From: Paenibacillus xylaniclasticus
Lineage (GTDB): Bacteria > Bacillota > Bacilli > Paenibacillales > Paenibacillaceae
NCBI RefSeq assembly: GCF_004001065.1
Contig: NZ_BIML01000003.1
Span: forward strand, 186,001 to 250,000
Reading direction: 5' to 3'
DNA length: 64,000 bases
Below the pieces are notes generated by a model that worked only from the letters and a program-made list of their open reading frames with translations, made no database searches and had not been told where the DNA came from. Within the stretch, counting starts at the first letter, position 1. Every line of letters begins with the position of its first letter. Positions 52,922-60,619 of the stretch are shown here, piece by piece. Made by a program: the position numbers and the translations under genes.

Positions 52922-52966
52922 CAAAAAAAGAACACCGCATGTCCGCTCTGGACAATACGATGTTCC
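52922..52966 (-). terminator. Terminator of the SufR-like gene
   Basis: On the minus strand GAACA..TTGTCCA and GGACA..TGTTC pair, followed by TTTTTTT; 42 nt past the stop codon. Confidence 0.8.
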
Positions 52967-53007
52967 CTGTGACGCATCTTATAATGACTTAAAATCATTT
53001 ACGATCA

Positions 53008-53691
53008 TTAGCTCTTGTCCGCTGCAGGTCCAATGACGTACGTACACTTACCCCCGCCCTTAGCGAGACATTCTGTACGCTCTACCTTCGCCTGCAGTAA
53101 GTCTGCGAACAGCTGCAGCTCGCAAGCGCACGCCTGCTGGTAAGGCTTCGCTACTTGTGCAATCGGACAGTTATACTCATGCAGACGGTAGCTATTGTCG
53201 CTCTCCAGCTGCTCTACCTCCACCATATAGCCACCGGCGTTCTGAATAGCTGCCAGCTCGTAGACGCGGCCCTCCAGCTCCTTGCCTTCCATCCGCGGAG
53301 CATATCGCTCCAGCAGCTTACGCTTGCGGCTTGCGAACAGCTTATCGATTAATGGAGCCGTCTCTTCATCCGACGACAGCTCGTCGAGCATTTCGAGCGT
53401 TAGGCCTTGATAATTTTTCGGAAACAATTCCTCAGATGCAGCCGTCAGCGCGTACATATGCTTCGGTCTTCCGGCGCCCCGCACGACGGACGATTGCTCA
53501 ATATACCCGTCCTGCTCCAGCGCATACAAATGCCGGCGCACGCCCATCTCCGTTAACCCAAGGCTAGACGCCAGTTCCCCGGCACTCTGAGCTCCCCTTG
53601 TCTTCAGCAGTCCGATAACCGTCTGCCTCGTCGACCGTTCGCTGCGAAGTGGGGGATGGCCGATTTCGTCCCTGCGTTCGCTTCGTTTCAT
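53008..53691 (-). CDS. HTH regulator with C-terminal Cys cluster (SufR/DeoR-like)
   Basis: A 227-aa transcription factor. The N-terminal winged helix (TVIGLLKTRGAQSAGELASSLGLTEMGVRRHLYALEQDGYI) is followed by a helical middle and a C-terminal ligand-binding part with Cys in NCPIAQV, ACAC and TECLAKGGGKCTY. Four or five Cys in this pattern match SufR-type regulators that bind an iron-sulfur cluster and control suf genes; this is family inference, since no suf gene is in the window. It is a single-gene unit. Start ATG at 53691 abuts a G/A-rich site. Confidence 0.82.
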   Translation of the reverse strand: MKRSERRDEIGHPPLRSERSTRQTVIGLLKTRGAQSAGELASSLGLTEMGVRRHLYALEQDGYIEQSSVVRGAGRPKHMYALTAASEELFPKNYQGLTLEMLDELSSDEETAPLIDKLFASRKRKLLERYAPRMEGKELEGRVYELAAIQNAGGYMVEVEQLESDNSYRLHEYNCPIAQVAKPYQQACACELQLFADLLQAKVERTECLAKGGGKCTYVIGPAADKS

Positions 53692-53783
53692 CCTCCCACC
53701 GCCTCTCCTGCTTTTACGACATTGTAACCGATTTTACTGCTTTCGTAAATTTGCTTTGTATGGATGCTCGGCGCTTGTCTGCC

Positions 53784-53819
53784 AAAAAGCCTGCTGCCGG
53801 CGCACCGGCAGCAGGCTTC
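53784..53819 (-). terminator. Terminator of the YutE-like gene cluster
   Basis: A 15-bp stem (AAGCCTGCTGCCGG type) with a 4-nt loop, followed on the minus strand by TTTTTGG. Confidence 0.9.
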
Positions 53820-53829
53820 TACATTCATT

Positions 53830-54252
53830 CTAGCGCAGTTCCCGCTCCAAATATTGCTCGACTGCAGACTTGAACCCAGTCAGCAGCTCCGGCAGCTTAG
53901 GCGACAGCGGATGAAGCTCCGCACGCGGCCATTCATAATAATATTGGACCAGCGGCTTGCGCAGCTTTACGAGCTCCGATAACGGCCCGCTCATCGTATC
54001 CGGCAGCACGTTCTCTTCGGCAATAATGTCGACGAGATCCTCGTAACTGCTTGCATCCCTCATAATAAACCCGTCAATAAGAAAGCTGCCGACATCCGTC
54101 ACCGTCTCGATGGCGAGATGAAGCGCCCTCTCCTGCGCCATTCCTTCCAGCAGCGATCCGCTCCAACGGCTGACCAGAATGGTCAGCGTCTCCGCAATAG
54201 CTGGAATGGCCTCCAGCCGCTGCCGGATCTGATCTACGTTAACGTAATACAT
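53830..54252 (-). CDS. DUF86 / HepT-like protein (YutE family)
   Basis: A 140-aa all-helical protein resembling Bacillus YutE along its length (DGFIMRDASSYEDLVDIIAEENVL, ELVKLRKPLVQYYYEW). HepT toxins use an R-x4-H-x-Y site; here the segment RKPLVQYYY has Gln at the His position, so RNase or AMPylation-target activity is doubtful. No MntA-like nucleotidyltransferase antitoxin is adjacent. AAAGGAG lies about 12 nt before the ATG. It follows the small membrane-protein gene by 44 bp. Confidence 0.85.
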   Translation of the reverse strand: MYYVNVDQIRQRLEAIPAIAETLTILVSRWSGSLLEGMAQERALHLAIETVTDVGSFLIDGFIMRDASSYEDLVDIIAEENVLPDTMSGPLSELVKLRKPLVQYYYEWPRAELHPLSPKLPELLTGFKSAVEQYLERELR

Positions 54253-54296
54253 GCTGTTGCTGCTGCTCCTTTCTATAGCCGCACGGCGGCTTCTCT

Positions 54297-54416
54297 TTAT
54301 TCCACGTCCTGGCTCGAACCCGAGCGACGTCCGCGGCGCTTAAGCCATGCGACCATAATAATGCTGCTAACAATTACGATGATCAAATACGTCATCAACT
54401 CGAATACGTCACCCAT
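54297..54416 (-). CDS. Small single-pass membrane protein (39 aa)
   Basis: A gene shorter than usual annotation limits. The product MGDVFELMTYLIIVIVSSII.. has an acidic start, one hydrophobic helix (about residues 8-23) and a basic/polar tail (KRRGRRSGSSQDVE), a positive-inside orientation with the tail in the cytoplasm. AAGGAG lies 9 nt before the ATG. It fits exactly between the Dabb and YutE-like genes, 13 bp after the first and 44 bp before the second, all on one strand, so a three-gene unit is likely. Function unknown. Confidence 0.65.
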   Translation of the reverse strand: MGDVFELMTYLIIVIVSSIIMVAWLKRRGRRSGSSQDVE

Positions 54417-54429
54417 CGATATACGCTCC

Positions 54430-54717
54430 TTAGCTAACGAAGTCGACGCTAACCGACGCTTCGCGCGCTTGCGCCATATGCTCGATCACTTTTTTGTGAA
54501 CTGGATGTACTTGGTAAGCCTCCAATGCTTCCAACGATTCGAATTTTGTAATGAGTGCAATGTCATACGAGCGCTCGGAATGAAGCACGTCCAATCCAAC
54601 CTCCAAATGCTTCAGCTCCTCTATCTTTCCTTCCATATCACGAAGCACTTGTGCCGTGCGCTCAACGCTCTCAGGACTGCGGTCCTTCAGTTTAAACATG
54701 ACGATGTGCGTTATCAT
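54430..54717 (-). CDS. Dabb family (stress-responsive A/B barrel) protein
   Basis: A 95-aa ferredoxin-like alpha/beta-barrel protein. The Dabb pattern HIVMFKLKDRSPESVERT..L..MEGKIEELKHLEVGLDVLHSERSYDIALITKFESLEALEAYQVHPVHKKV is complete. Members are dimers with various or unknown roles. CAGGAG precedes the ATG by 12 nt. First gene of the small cluster running leftward. Confidence 0.9.
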   Translation of the reverse strand: MITHIVMFKLKDRSPESVERTAQVLRDMEGKIEELKHLEVGLDVLHSERSYDIALITKFESLEALEAYQVHPVHKKVIEHMAQAREASVSVDFVS

Positions 54718-54850
54718 TTGCTGTCTTCACTCCTGTTATGTCTTCAATTTTGATTCTCAGCTTACATTATCGCATGAATCACCGTTCGTTGTCGCATAAT
54801 ATCGTTACGAATAGAGGCCAAATTATCGTACAAAGGGGCTTGCAACGTTT

Positions 54851-55114
54851 ATGCGCTATACGATTACGATTGCGGCCACCCTCATCGGGCTGGCCCTATG
54901 CTTATTCAATGCGACGGGATACGATCCGCACAACTTCGTATTCTTCATGCTTAGCATCCCCGCCTGGATCGCCGATCTGCTGTTCGATATCCATAACGTC
55001 AGCGTTCTATCCATATACGTATGGACAGTGTTATCATGGGCTGCGCTTGGATTTATTGCGGATACGATCATTAACCGGCAGCGTGCGGCCAGACGCTCAC
55101 GTTCGCGCTATTAA
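54851..55114 (+). CDS. Small multi-helix membrane protein (87 aa)
   Basis: Two or three hydrophobic segments (about residues 3-20, 28-44, 52-74) and a basic C-terminal tail (NRQRAARRSRSRY). I recognise no family. AAAGGGGC lies 11 nt before the ATG, and a strong terminator follows, which supports it being a real single-gene unit. Confidence 0.72.
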   Translation: MRYTITIAATLIGLALCLFNATGYDPHNFVFFMLSIPAWIADLLFDIHNVSVLSIYVWTVLSWAALGFIADTIINRQRAARRSRSRY

Positions 55115-55124
55115 CTTAACAAGG

Positions 55125-55152
55125 AAAAGGAGCCGACCGGCTCCTTTTCTCT
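55125..55152. terminator. Bidirectional terminator
   Basis: AAAAGGAGCCG/CGGCTCCTTTT palindromic stem with T tract on the plus side and A tract (T on minus) on the other; serves the small membrane protein gene and the CuA protein gene. Confidence 0.85.
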
Positions 55153-55529
55153 TATTCCACAATAAGTACGGATTTCATGTCGGCATGTCCGGAACCGCAC
55201 AGTACAGAGCAATGCAATTCATAAGTGCCGGGTTCGAATGTAACATCAGCTTGCGTAGTCTCCTGATTCAAATTCACGTTAGCCCCTTTGATCTCGACTC
55301 CGTGAATTCCACTCTTGTTCTGGAGAATAACGCGTACAGGCTCTCCTGCCTTCACATGATATTCCTTCTCGTTGAACTCATAGTTTGAAGCTTGGATCTT
55401 AAGAAGCTGCATTCCTTCAGGCAGTCCTTCCGATTCGTCCTTAGGCTTCTCCGGAAGACCAAACGTGAGCAAGTAGACGCTCAGTAAGGTCGCCGCCACG
55501 AATAAGACGAGCATCGTCCATTTGTGCAT
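55152..55529 (-). CDS. Free-standing CuA-type cupredoxin, membrane-anchored
   Basis: A 125-aa protein with one N-terminal membrane helix (about residues 5-24) and a cupredoxin domain. The copper site has His76 and the block Cys107-x3-Cys111-x3-His115-x2-Met118, the CuA set of cytochrome c oxidase subunit II. The second subunit-II transmembrane helix is missing and no oxidase subunit genes adjoin, so it is a stand-alone electron carrier or copper-delivery protein. AAGGGGGAG lies 9 nt before the ATG. Related small CuA proteins occur in Bacilli; the partner is unknown. Confidence 0.85.
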   Translation of the reverse strand: MHKWTMLVLFVAATLLSVYLLTFGLPEKPKDESEGLPEGMQLLKIQASNYEFNEKEYHVKAGEPVRVILQNKSGIHGVEIKGANVNLNQETTQADVTFEPGTYELHCSVLCGSGHADMKSVLIVE

Positions 55530-55657
55530 AACTCTGTGCTCCCCCTTGCATGCATTTGTCTACTCCTTATAATAACCAACTTCGTCCATTCTTCTCAACC
55601 TTAAACATCATTGTGAATAAACTTTTTTCTACGGAATGTGACAAAACTTTGAACGTT

Positions 55658-56041
55658 TCATTCTCGGAAATAAGATTTCATCAGCCGTTCCGATTCCGCC
55701 TTCACAAATCCCCACACCATCGAAAATTGGTGATGGTAGCCGCGGCATACATATTTGGCATGGAGGCCGTCCTTCTCTTGAAGCTCCTCGTAGATCTTAA
55801 TGCCGGCATCGCGGAATTGCTTGCGAAGCGCAGCTAAGTCAAGCAGCACCCGATCCTGTACCGCTCGCAAAATCGATTCGTACAGCCGCGGCAGCTTCAT
55901 GCCCGAACGGTTGACGACCCGTATATCGTGATCCAATATGCGCATGACGATGCCGAGCAGCATATACCGCTTTACCAGCTCGAGCTCCGCATCGCTCTGC
56001 ACGGGTGGAAGCGCAGCCAGCTCTCTATTCCTAATCGCCAT
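55658..56041 (-). CDS. Hypothetical protein (127 aa)
   Basis: A soluble, mainly helical protein starting MAIRNRELAALPPVQSDAELELVKRYMLLG, with a C-terminal half ending in YVCRGYHHQFSMVWGFVKAESERLMKSYF. No motif points to a function. TGGAGGG lies 7 nt before this ATG; the frame is open a further 33 codons, but without a ribosome site. It lies downstream of the holin-family gene on the same strand. Confidence 0.75.
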   Translation of the reverse strand: MAIRNRELAALPPVQSDAELELVKRYMLLGIVMRILDHDIRVVNRSGMKLPRLYESILRAVQDRVLLDLAALRKQFRDAGIKIYEELQEKDGLHAKYVCRGYHHQFSMVWGFVKAESERLMKSYFRE

Positions 56042-56157
56042 CGGCAAACCCTCCAAATGAGAACATTTGTTCTTATTATAACGATAATAGGCCCGCTTAT
56101 GCAAGCGGACCGTCGCCTTTTGTCCAACAGTTTGTCCCATCTGGTTCGCCCCTCCCG

Positions 56158-56562
56158 TTACTTGCTGCCTTTATCTTTATCTTTAAGCACCTCGATAATC
56201 CGTCTTACTTTATCGGGCAGCGGCAATCCGATCCGTCCGTAGTTTTCGGTAATCGAGATGAGTTCATTCGCCAAGTAAAAATAGATTGCGGCTGACATTG
56301 TCGCGTCACCGATTTGAAGCAGCAGATCGATCTGATGAGCTAAAAGCACGATCAACAAGGACATCCCTTTGCGAGTTAATCCCCATGATCCAATATGGCT
56401 GTTCAATCCTTTCTTCTCTCTCAAAGCCGCCGCGACGCCAGTCACATAATCAATCGCCATCGCTATAAGCAGAACGGTAAGCGATTGCGGCCACACACCG
56501 AACGCGTACGTTGCGATCGTGCCCAGACAGGCAACAGCAGAATTAAACCAAGCAAGCTGCAT
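56158..56562 (-). CDS. Phage holin family 4 / TcdE-like membrane protein
   Basis: A 134-aa membrane protein with three hydrophobic segments (about residues 8-27, 30-47, 65-90) and the family block AIDYVTGVAAALREKKGLNSHIGSWGLTRKGMSLLIVLLAHQID, typical of the TIGR01593 toxin-secretion/lysis holins. GGAGG precedes the ATG at 56562. No other phage genes adjoin, so this is a chromosomal orphan; such orphans in Firmicutes may serve in autolysin or protein export. The GH25 protein without signal peptide is 6 kb away. Confidence 0.86.
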   Translation of the reverse strand: MQLAWFNSAVACLGTIATYAFGVWPQSLTVLLIAMAIDYVTGVAAALREKKGLNSHIGSWGLTRKGMSLLIVLLAHQIDLLLQIGDATMSAAIYFYLANELISITENYGRIGLPLPDKVRRIIEVLKDKDKGSK

Positions 56563-56812
56563 ATTCCTCCCTCCTTCATTAGTTATAAAGATCCGGTGTC
56601 TCCCTGCCGGCACAAACCGCACAGCATGGATAACCTACTCTATCTATATGCAGGCGCAGGAGAGGTTGTCCGATCCGTTCGCCTATTTTGCAAAAATTAT
56701 AAATTTTCATATTCTGTATAAATAATCGCTCATCCTTAAGTAAATTTGTGTTACGATAAAAATAAGGGTTAGCGCCCGCCATTTTTCAACCATAATTTTG
56801 GAGGCGGTTTCA

Positions 56813-57979
56813 TTGGCAGCAGAACAACAAGCGGCAGAAGGCTACTTCGGGCAATTCGGCGGAAGCTTCGTCCCACCCGAGCTGCAGGAAGTGCTAGACT
56901 ACTTAGCGGAACAATTTAATACCTACAAAGACGATCCTACGTTTAACGAGGAACTGCAGTACTATATGCGCGAATATGTCGGCAGAGAGAATCCGCTTAC
57001 TTACGCCAAGCATTTAACTGAGCAATGGGGCGGCGCGAAAGTATATTTGAAGCGGGAAGATTTGAATCATACCGGCTCTCATAAAATTAACAACGTAGTC
57101 GGTCAAATTTTGCTTGCGAAGCGGATGGGCGCCAAGCGTGTTATTGCCGAGACCGGTGCAGGACAGCACGGCGTCGCAACGGCTACGGCATGCGCGATGT
57201 TCGGCATGGAATGCGTTGTATATATGGGCGCTGAGGATACCCGCCGCCAAGCGCTGAACGTATTTAGAATGGAGTTGCTCGGCGCCAAGGTCGTGCCCGT
57301 CGAGAAAGGACAAGGCCGTCTCAAGGACGCCGTCGACGAAGCGTTGAGCGATCTGGTCGCGAACTACAAAACAACGTTCTACCTGCTCGGCTCCGCCGTC
57401 GGTCCGCATCCTTACCCAACAATGGTGAAGCATTTTCAAGCGATTATCAGCAAGGAGTCGAAGAGACAAATTCTTGACAAAGAAGGACGCCTCCCAGATG
57501 CGGTTATTGCCTGCACAGGCGGCGGCAGCAACGCGATCGGCTCGTTCGCTCATTATCTCGATGAGCCGACAGTCCGCCTGATCGGAGTAGAGCCGGATCA
57601 AGCCCCATCGCTAACGCAGGGCGTGCCGGCCATCCTTCACGGCTTCAAATGTCTCGTACTGCTCGATGAGCAGGGCAATCCGAAGCCGACGTATTCGATT
57701 GCCGCTGGCCTCGACTACCCGGGCATCGGACCGGAGCACAGCTACCTGAAAGAAAGCGGCCGCGCCGAATACGTGACGGTGACGAACGAAGAAGTGCTGG
57801 CAGCGTTCCAGGAGCTGTCGCGCACCGAAGGCATTATCCCAGCGCTGGAAAGCGCGCATGCCGTCGCCTACGCCAAGAAGCTCGCCCCTACGCTCAGCAA
57901 GGACAGCATCCTCATCGTCAACCTGTCCGGACGCGGCGACAAGGACGTCGAGCAAGTGTTCCATATGCTGAAGAAGTAA
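56813..57979 (+). CDS. trpB: Tryptophan synthase beta chain
   Basis: Joins indole and serine to make tryptophan with PLP. From TTG at 56813 it is 388 aa; GGAGG lies 8 nt upstream and an in-frame TTG at 56798 is part of that site. The PLP Lys is in [15 protein letters not shown], with [18 protein letters not shown] (phosphate-binding loop) and GVEPDQ. No trpA, trpC, trpD or trpE gene is nearby, so it is outside the trp operon, as a lone or second trpB copy. Such stand-alone copies may salvage indole. Confidence 0.95.
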   Translation: MAAEQQAAEGYFGQFGGSFVPPELQEVLDYLAEQFNTYKDDPTFNEELQYYMREYVGRENPLTYAKHLTEQWGGAKVYLKREDLNHTGSHKINNVVGQILLAKRMGAKRVIAETGAGQHGVATATACAMFGMECVVYMGAEDTRRQALNVFRMELLGAKVVPVEKGQGRLKDAVDEALSDLVANYKTTFYLLGSAVGPHPYPTMVKHFQAIISKESKRQILDKEGRLPDAVIACTGGGSNAIGSFAHYLDEPTVRLIGVEPDQAPSLTQGVPAILHGFKCLVLLDEQGNPKPTYSIAAGLDYPGIGPEHSYLKESGRAEYVTVTNEEVLAAFQELSRTEGIIPALESAHAVAYAKKLAPTLSKDSILIVNLSGRGDKDVEQVFHMLKK

Positions 57980-57992
57980 TTCGTTATTGTTA

Positions 57993-58022
57993 GAGCGCCC
58001 CTACGTGAGGGGTGCTCTTCTT
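57993..58022 (+). terminator. Terminator of trpB
   Basis: GAGCGCCCCT/AGGGGTGCTC with an ACGTG loop, followed by TTCTT. Confidence 0.8.
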
Positions 58023-58068
58023 ACATCACTTTTTGTGTCACACCAGTCGGTCCGGCGGCTTTCACGAA

Positions 58069-58280
58069 GCCAGCAACCTTGCAGTTACGGCACACTTTCG
58101 TGGCGTTACAACGGCGGCGGAGCCAGCAACCTTGCGGTTACGGCACACTTTCGTGGCGTTACAACGGCGGCGAAGCCAGCAACCTTGTGGGTACGGCACA
58201 CTTTCATAACGTTACAGCGGCGGCAGTGCCAGCAACCTTGCAGTTACGGCACACTTTTATAACGTTACAACGGCGGCGGA
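58069..58280. repeat. Tandem repeat, four 53-bp units
   Basis: Units at 58069-58121, 58122-58174, 58175-58227 and 58228-58280, each starting GCCAGCAACCTTG and containing TACGGCACACTTT and CGTTACA.CGGCGGC. Flanks resemble degenerate units; the left one contains 22 bases identical to 26372-26393. 53 bp is not a multiple of three, and reading frames across it are not credible genes. With the trpB and AraM-gene terminators this fills the 57980-58441 gap. Confidence 0.9.
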
Positions 58281-58379
58281 GCCAGTCGGCGTTCTAAATA
58301 ATCGTTCATGCCGGAAGATGCGTCTGAAGGCTATGGAGGTTTTGTGCCGAACCAAGCCGCCCACGCCCAGCATCGAAAC

Positions 58380-58425
58380 AAAAAAAAGCGGTTGATCCAG
58401 CGCCTTAACGCCTTGATCAACCGCT
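58380..58425 (-). terminator. Terminator of the AraM-like gene
   Basis: AGCGGTTGATC/GATCAACCGCT with an inner GGCGTTAA/TTAACGCC-like loop, followed on the minus strand by TTTTTTTT. Confidence 0.9.
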
Positions 58426-58441
58426 AGTTATTCATTCAAGC

Positions 58442-59614
58442 TTAGCCTGCCGAGGCCGTTGCTTCGTTGAACGCCCGAAGCAGCGTATGGCGATTGGCTC
58501 TTACGCGATGCGCCTCGCGCAAGCTGCGCGCAAGCAGCCCTCTGTCAATGCCGAGCTCCTCCGGCGTTGACGGCGCGCCTGCCGTCTGCAGCAAGCGCTG
58601 CAGCTCTTCGGCTGGCGGAATTTCGGCAATCGCCTGCTCGAGACGATTGCGATCCGCTGCCAGCAGCTCCGCCTGCTCGCCTGCGATGCGGCGGTATTGG
58701 TCGGCAATAATCGCGCATGCGACGCCTACCTTTGCGCCATGCAGCAGTGCGCGACGACCAAGCCGCAAATATTCCATCTCCCAATAATGAGACAAATGAT
58801 GCTCCGCACCGGAAGCCGGATGTGATTGTCCAAACAGCAGCATCGCTAGACCCGATTCGATCAGCGCTTCGGTCAGCACCCGAATGCCTTCCTGATCACG
58901 GCGTCCGATCGCCTCCGCGTGCTCAACGCATTTGTGCAGCGCCTGCTTCGTAATAGCCGCAACTGCATCTGCATAAGGCTCATTCGCAGCTGCGGCGCCA
59001 TATGTCCAGTCGAACAAGGCCGTATACTTGCCGAGCATGTCGCCGAAGCCCGCTGCAACCATCGCACCCGGAGCAGCACATAGAACGTCCAGGTCAGCAA
59101 AAATCGCCTCCGGCGCAATCGCTGCGAACGTTCTCTTCTCACCGCGAATAATAAGCGGCGCACCCTTCGAGTTGAAGCCGTCCACAGACGGCGCCGTCGG
59201 CACTGAGATAAATGGAATGCCTGTCGTATACGCCGAATAACGGGCAATATCATGAATCGTTCCCGAGCCGACAGCAATAACCGCTTCCGCCCGCGTCTGA
59301 CGAATATCCAGCATTAATTGAACGAGGGATGCTTCGTCGGCGATGACATCGCCTTGAGAATCCGGCTTAATCAGCGTCGTCTGCACGGAAATGCCTGCGT
59401 CCGCAATCCGTGGCCACAGCTGTATTCCCGCTGCCGCATGCGTATTGACGTCGGCAGCTATCAGTACACGCCGAAAGCCGCGGTCGAGCAAATATGGCGC
59501 CACCTGCCGGATCGCACCAGATTCAATTACGATCGGATCGATCATGATCGAAGCTAGCGCCGCATCTTGCAGCTCCGGCGCTGCAGCCTTCAAATTCTGA
59601 TATACATTACTCAT
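58442..59614 (-). CDS. araM: Glycerol-1-phosphate dehydrogenase, AraM-like
   Basis: Reduces dihydroxyacetone phosphate to sn-glycerol-1-phosphate, the archaeal-type backbone, in Bacillus a Ni-dependent enzyme feeding heptaprenylglyceryl phosphate synthesis (PcrB). The product is about 390 aa; AAAGGAG is 9 nt before the ATG at 59614. NAD site: VIAVGSGTIHDIARY; substrate/metal region: SVPTAPSVDGFNSKGAPL and the His in SGAEHHLSHYWEM. It follows the HAD phosphatase gene by 14 bp, as in the araL-araM order. Other iron-containing dehydrogenases are less likely, given the G1PDH-specific blocks. Confidence 0.9.
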   Translation of the reverse strand: MSNVYQNLKAAAPELQDAALASIMIDPIVIESGAIRQVAPYLLDRGFRRVLIAADVNTHAAAGIQLWPRIADAGISVQTTLIKPDSQGDVIADEASLVQLMLDIRQTRAEAVIAVGSGTIHDIARYSAYTTGIPFISVPTAPSVDGFNSKGAPLIIRGEKRTFAAIAPEAIFADLDVLCAAPGAMVAAGFGDMLGKYTALFDWTYGAAAANEPYADAVAAITKQALHKCVEHAEAIGRRDQEGIRVLTEALIESGLAMLLFGQSHPASGAEHHLSHYWEMEYLRLGRRALLHGAKVGVACAIIADQYRRIAGEQAELLAADRNRLEQAIAEIPPAEELQRLLQTAGAPSTPEELGIDRGLLARSLREAHRVRANRHTLLRAFNEATASAG

Positions 59615-59628
59615 CCGTTCCCTCTCCT

Positions 59629-60420
59629 TTAAAATCCAACTATCCTGACCAGCTCCGCTATGGAGGACCATACCCAATCCGGTCTCGCCGTCCATGATTC
59701 GTCCGTCCCCTCAACTGTTGAACCACTCAGCACGAGCGCCGTCTTCATGCCAGAGCGCTTGCCCAAGCCGATATCTGATTCGATGCTGTCACCGATCATA
59801 AGGCAGCGGTCGGCCGGGAGCCCAAGCGCTGACAGCGCCGCTTCCGCCATGTATGCCGAGGGCTTACCGACGACGACCTCGACCTTCGCGCCGGTCGACG
59901 CCGTAATGGCACCAATCATACCTGCTACATCGATTTGATCGCCCTCCGCGCCGGGGAACGAACGATCCTCGTTCGTCGCGATAATACGAGCGCCGTGCCT
60001 TACCGCGCGGAACGCCTCATTAAGATCCCGATAAGTCAACGTTTCATGCAGCGTAATGACGAGCCAATCCGCAGCCTCGGGCCGCTCGGCATGCATAATG
60101 CCGCACGATGCAAGCTCTTCCCGCAGCCCGTCATCGCCCAGCGTCCACACTCGAGAGTCCGGCTCCCGGTCAAGCAAATAACGGGCCGTCACCGTAGACG
60201 ACAGCACAATCTCTTCTTCTGCCGCCTCGATGCCATACCGGCTGAGCCTCGCTCGGCACATCGCTCTCGAAATATTGCCGCGGTTGCTTAGGAACACAAA
60301 CCGTTTGCCAGCTTGGCGGAGTGTCGCTATCGCTTCCGGCGCCCCTTCGATAACGCGGTCTCCTCGAAATACCGTACCGTCCAAATCTATTACAAATCCG
60401 TCCAATGCCGCTGCAATCAT
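59629..60420 (-). CDS. araL: HAD-IIA family phosphatase, AraL-like
   Basis: Sugar- or glycerol-phosphatase of the NagD type, 263 aa. Motif I DLDGTVFRGD with the nucleophile Asp, motif II FLSNRG, the C2 cap, and motif III/IV in VGKPSAYMAEAAL and MIGDSIESDIGLGKR are all present. Bacillus AraL dephosphorylates sugar phosphates and sits next to AraM, as here. I place the start at ATG 60420; a GTG at 60432 is in frame but abuts the GGGAGG site. First gene of the two-gene unit, with the DeoR gene upstream on the same strand. Confidence 0.87.
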   Translation of the reverse strand: MIAAALDGFVIDLDGTVFRGDRVIEGAPEAIATLRQAGKRFVFLSNRGNISRAMCRARLSRYGIEAAEEEIVLSSTVTARYLLDREPDSRVWTLGDDGLREELASCGIMHAERPEAADWLVITLHETLTYRDLNEAFRAVRHGARIIATNEDRSFPGAEGDQIDVAGMIGAITASTGAKVEVVVGKPSAYMAEAALSALGLPADRCLMIGDSIESDIGLGKRSGMKTALVLSGSTVEGTDESWTARPDWVWSSIAELVRIVGF

Positions 60421-60619
60421 CGATGGAACCACGCCTCCCGCGAAACGAGTGTGATCGCTTACGTTAGGCGATCCTTACTCTACTATTTTCCTTCTCTTAA
60501 CGTTCGAATGTCAACGATTGTTTGCTTTTATTAGCGTTTGTATTCGTTATCCTTACGTCAGATATTTATTGATATTTGATCATCATAATTTTGTTGCTAT
60601 ATCATCGTTTGCCGTTATA

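Noticed and set aside
53008-54252. Toxin-antitoxin pair (HepT with an HTH antitoxin)
   Set aside because: The neighbouring regulator is a SufR-like protein with its own terminator, not an MntA or small antitoxin, and the HepT site is altered.
54777-55388. 216-aa plus-strand open frame overlapping the small membrane protein and CuA genes
   Set aside because: It runs through a terminator and antisense to the CuA gene; composition rich in Ser/Arg/Leu without a motif.
56623-56812. Possible T-box or trp leader before trpB
   Set aside because: No T-box core (AGGGTGGNACCGCG type), no leader peptide with Trp codons and no terminator hairpin were seen.
57987-58297. Several overlapping open frames (65-91 aa) with repetitive translated sequence
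   Set aside because: They arise from the 53-bp tandem repeat read in three frames; no ribosome site and unit length not divisible by three.
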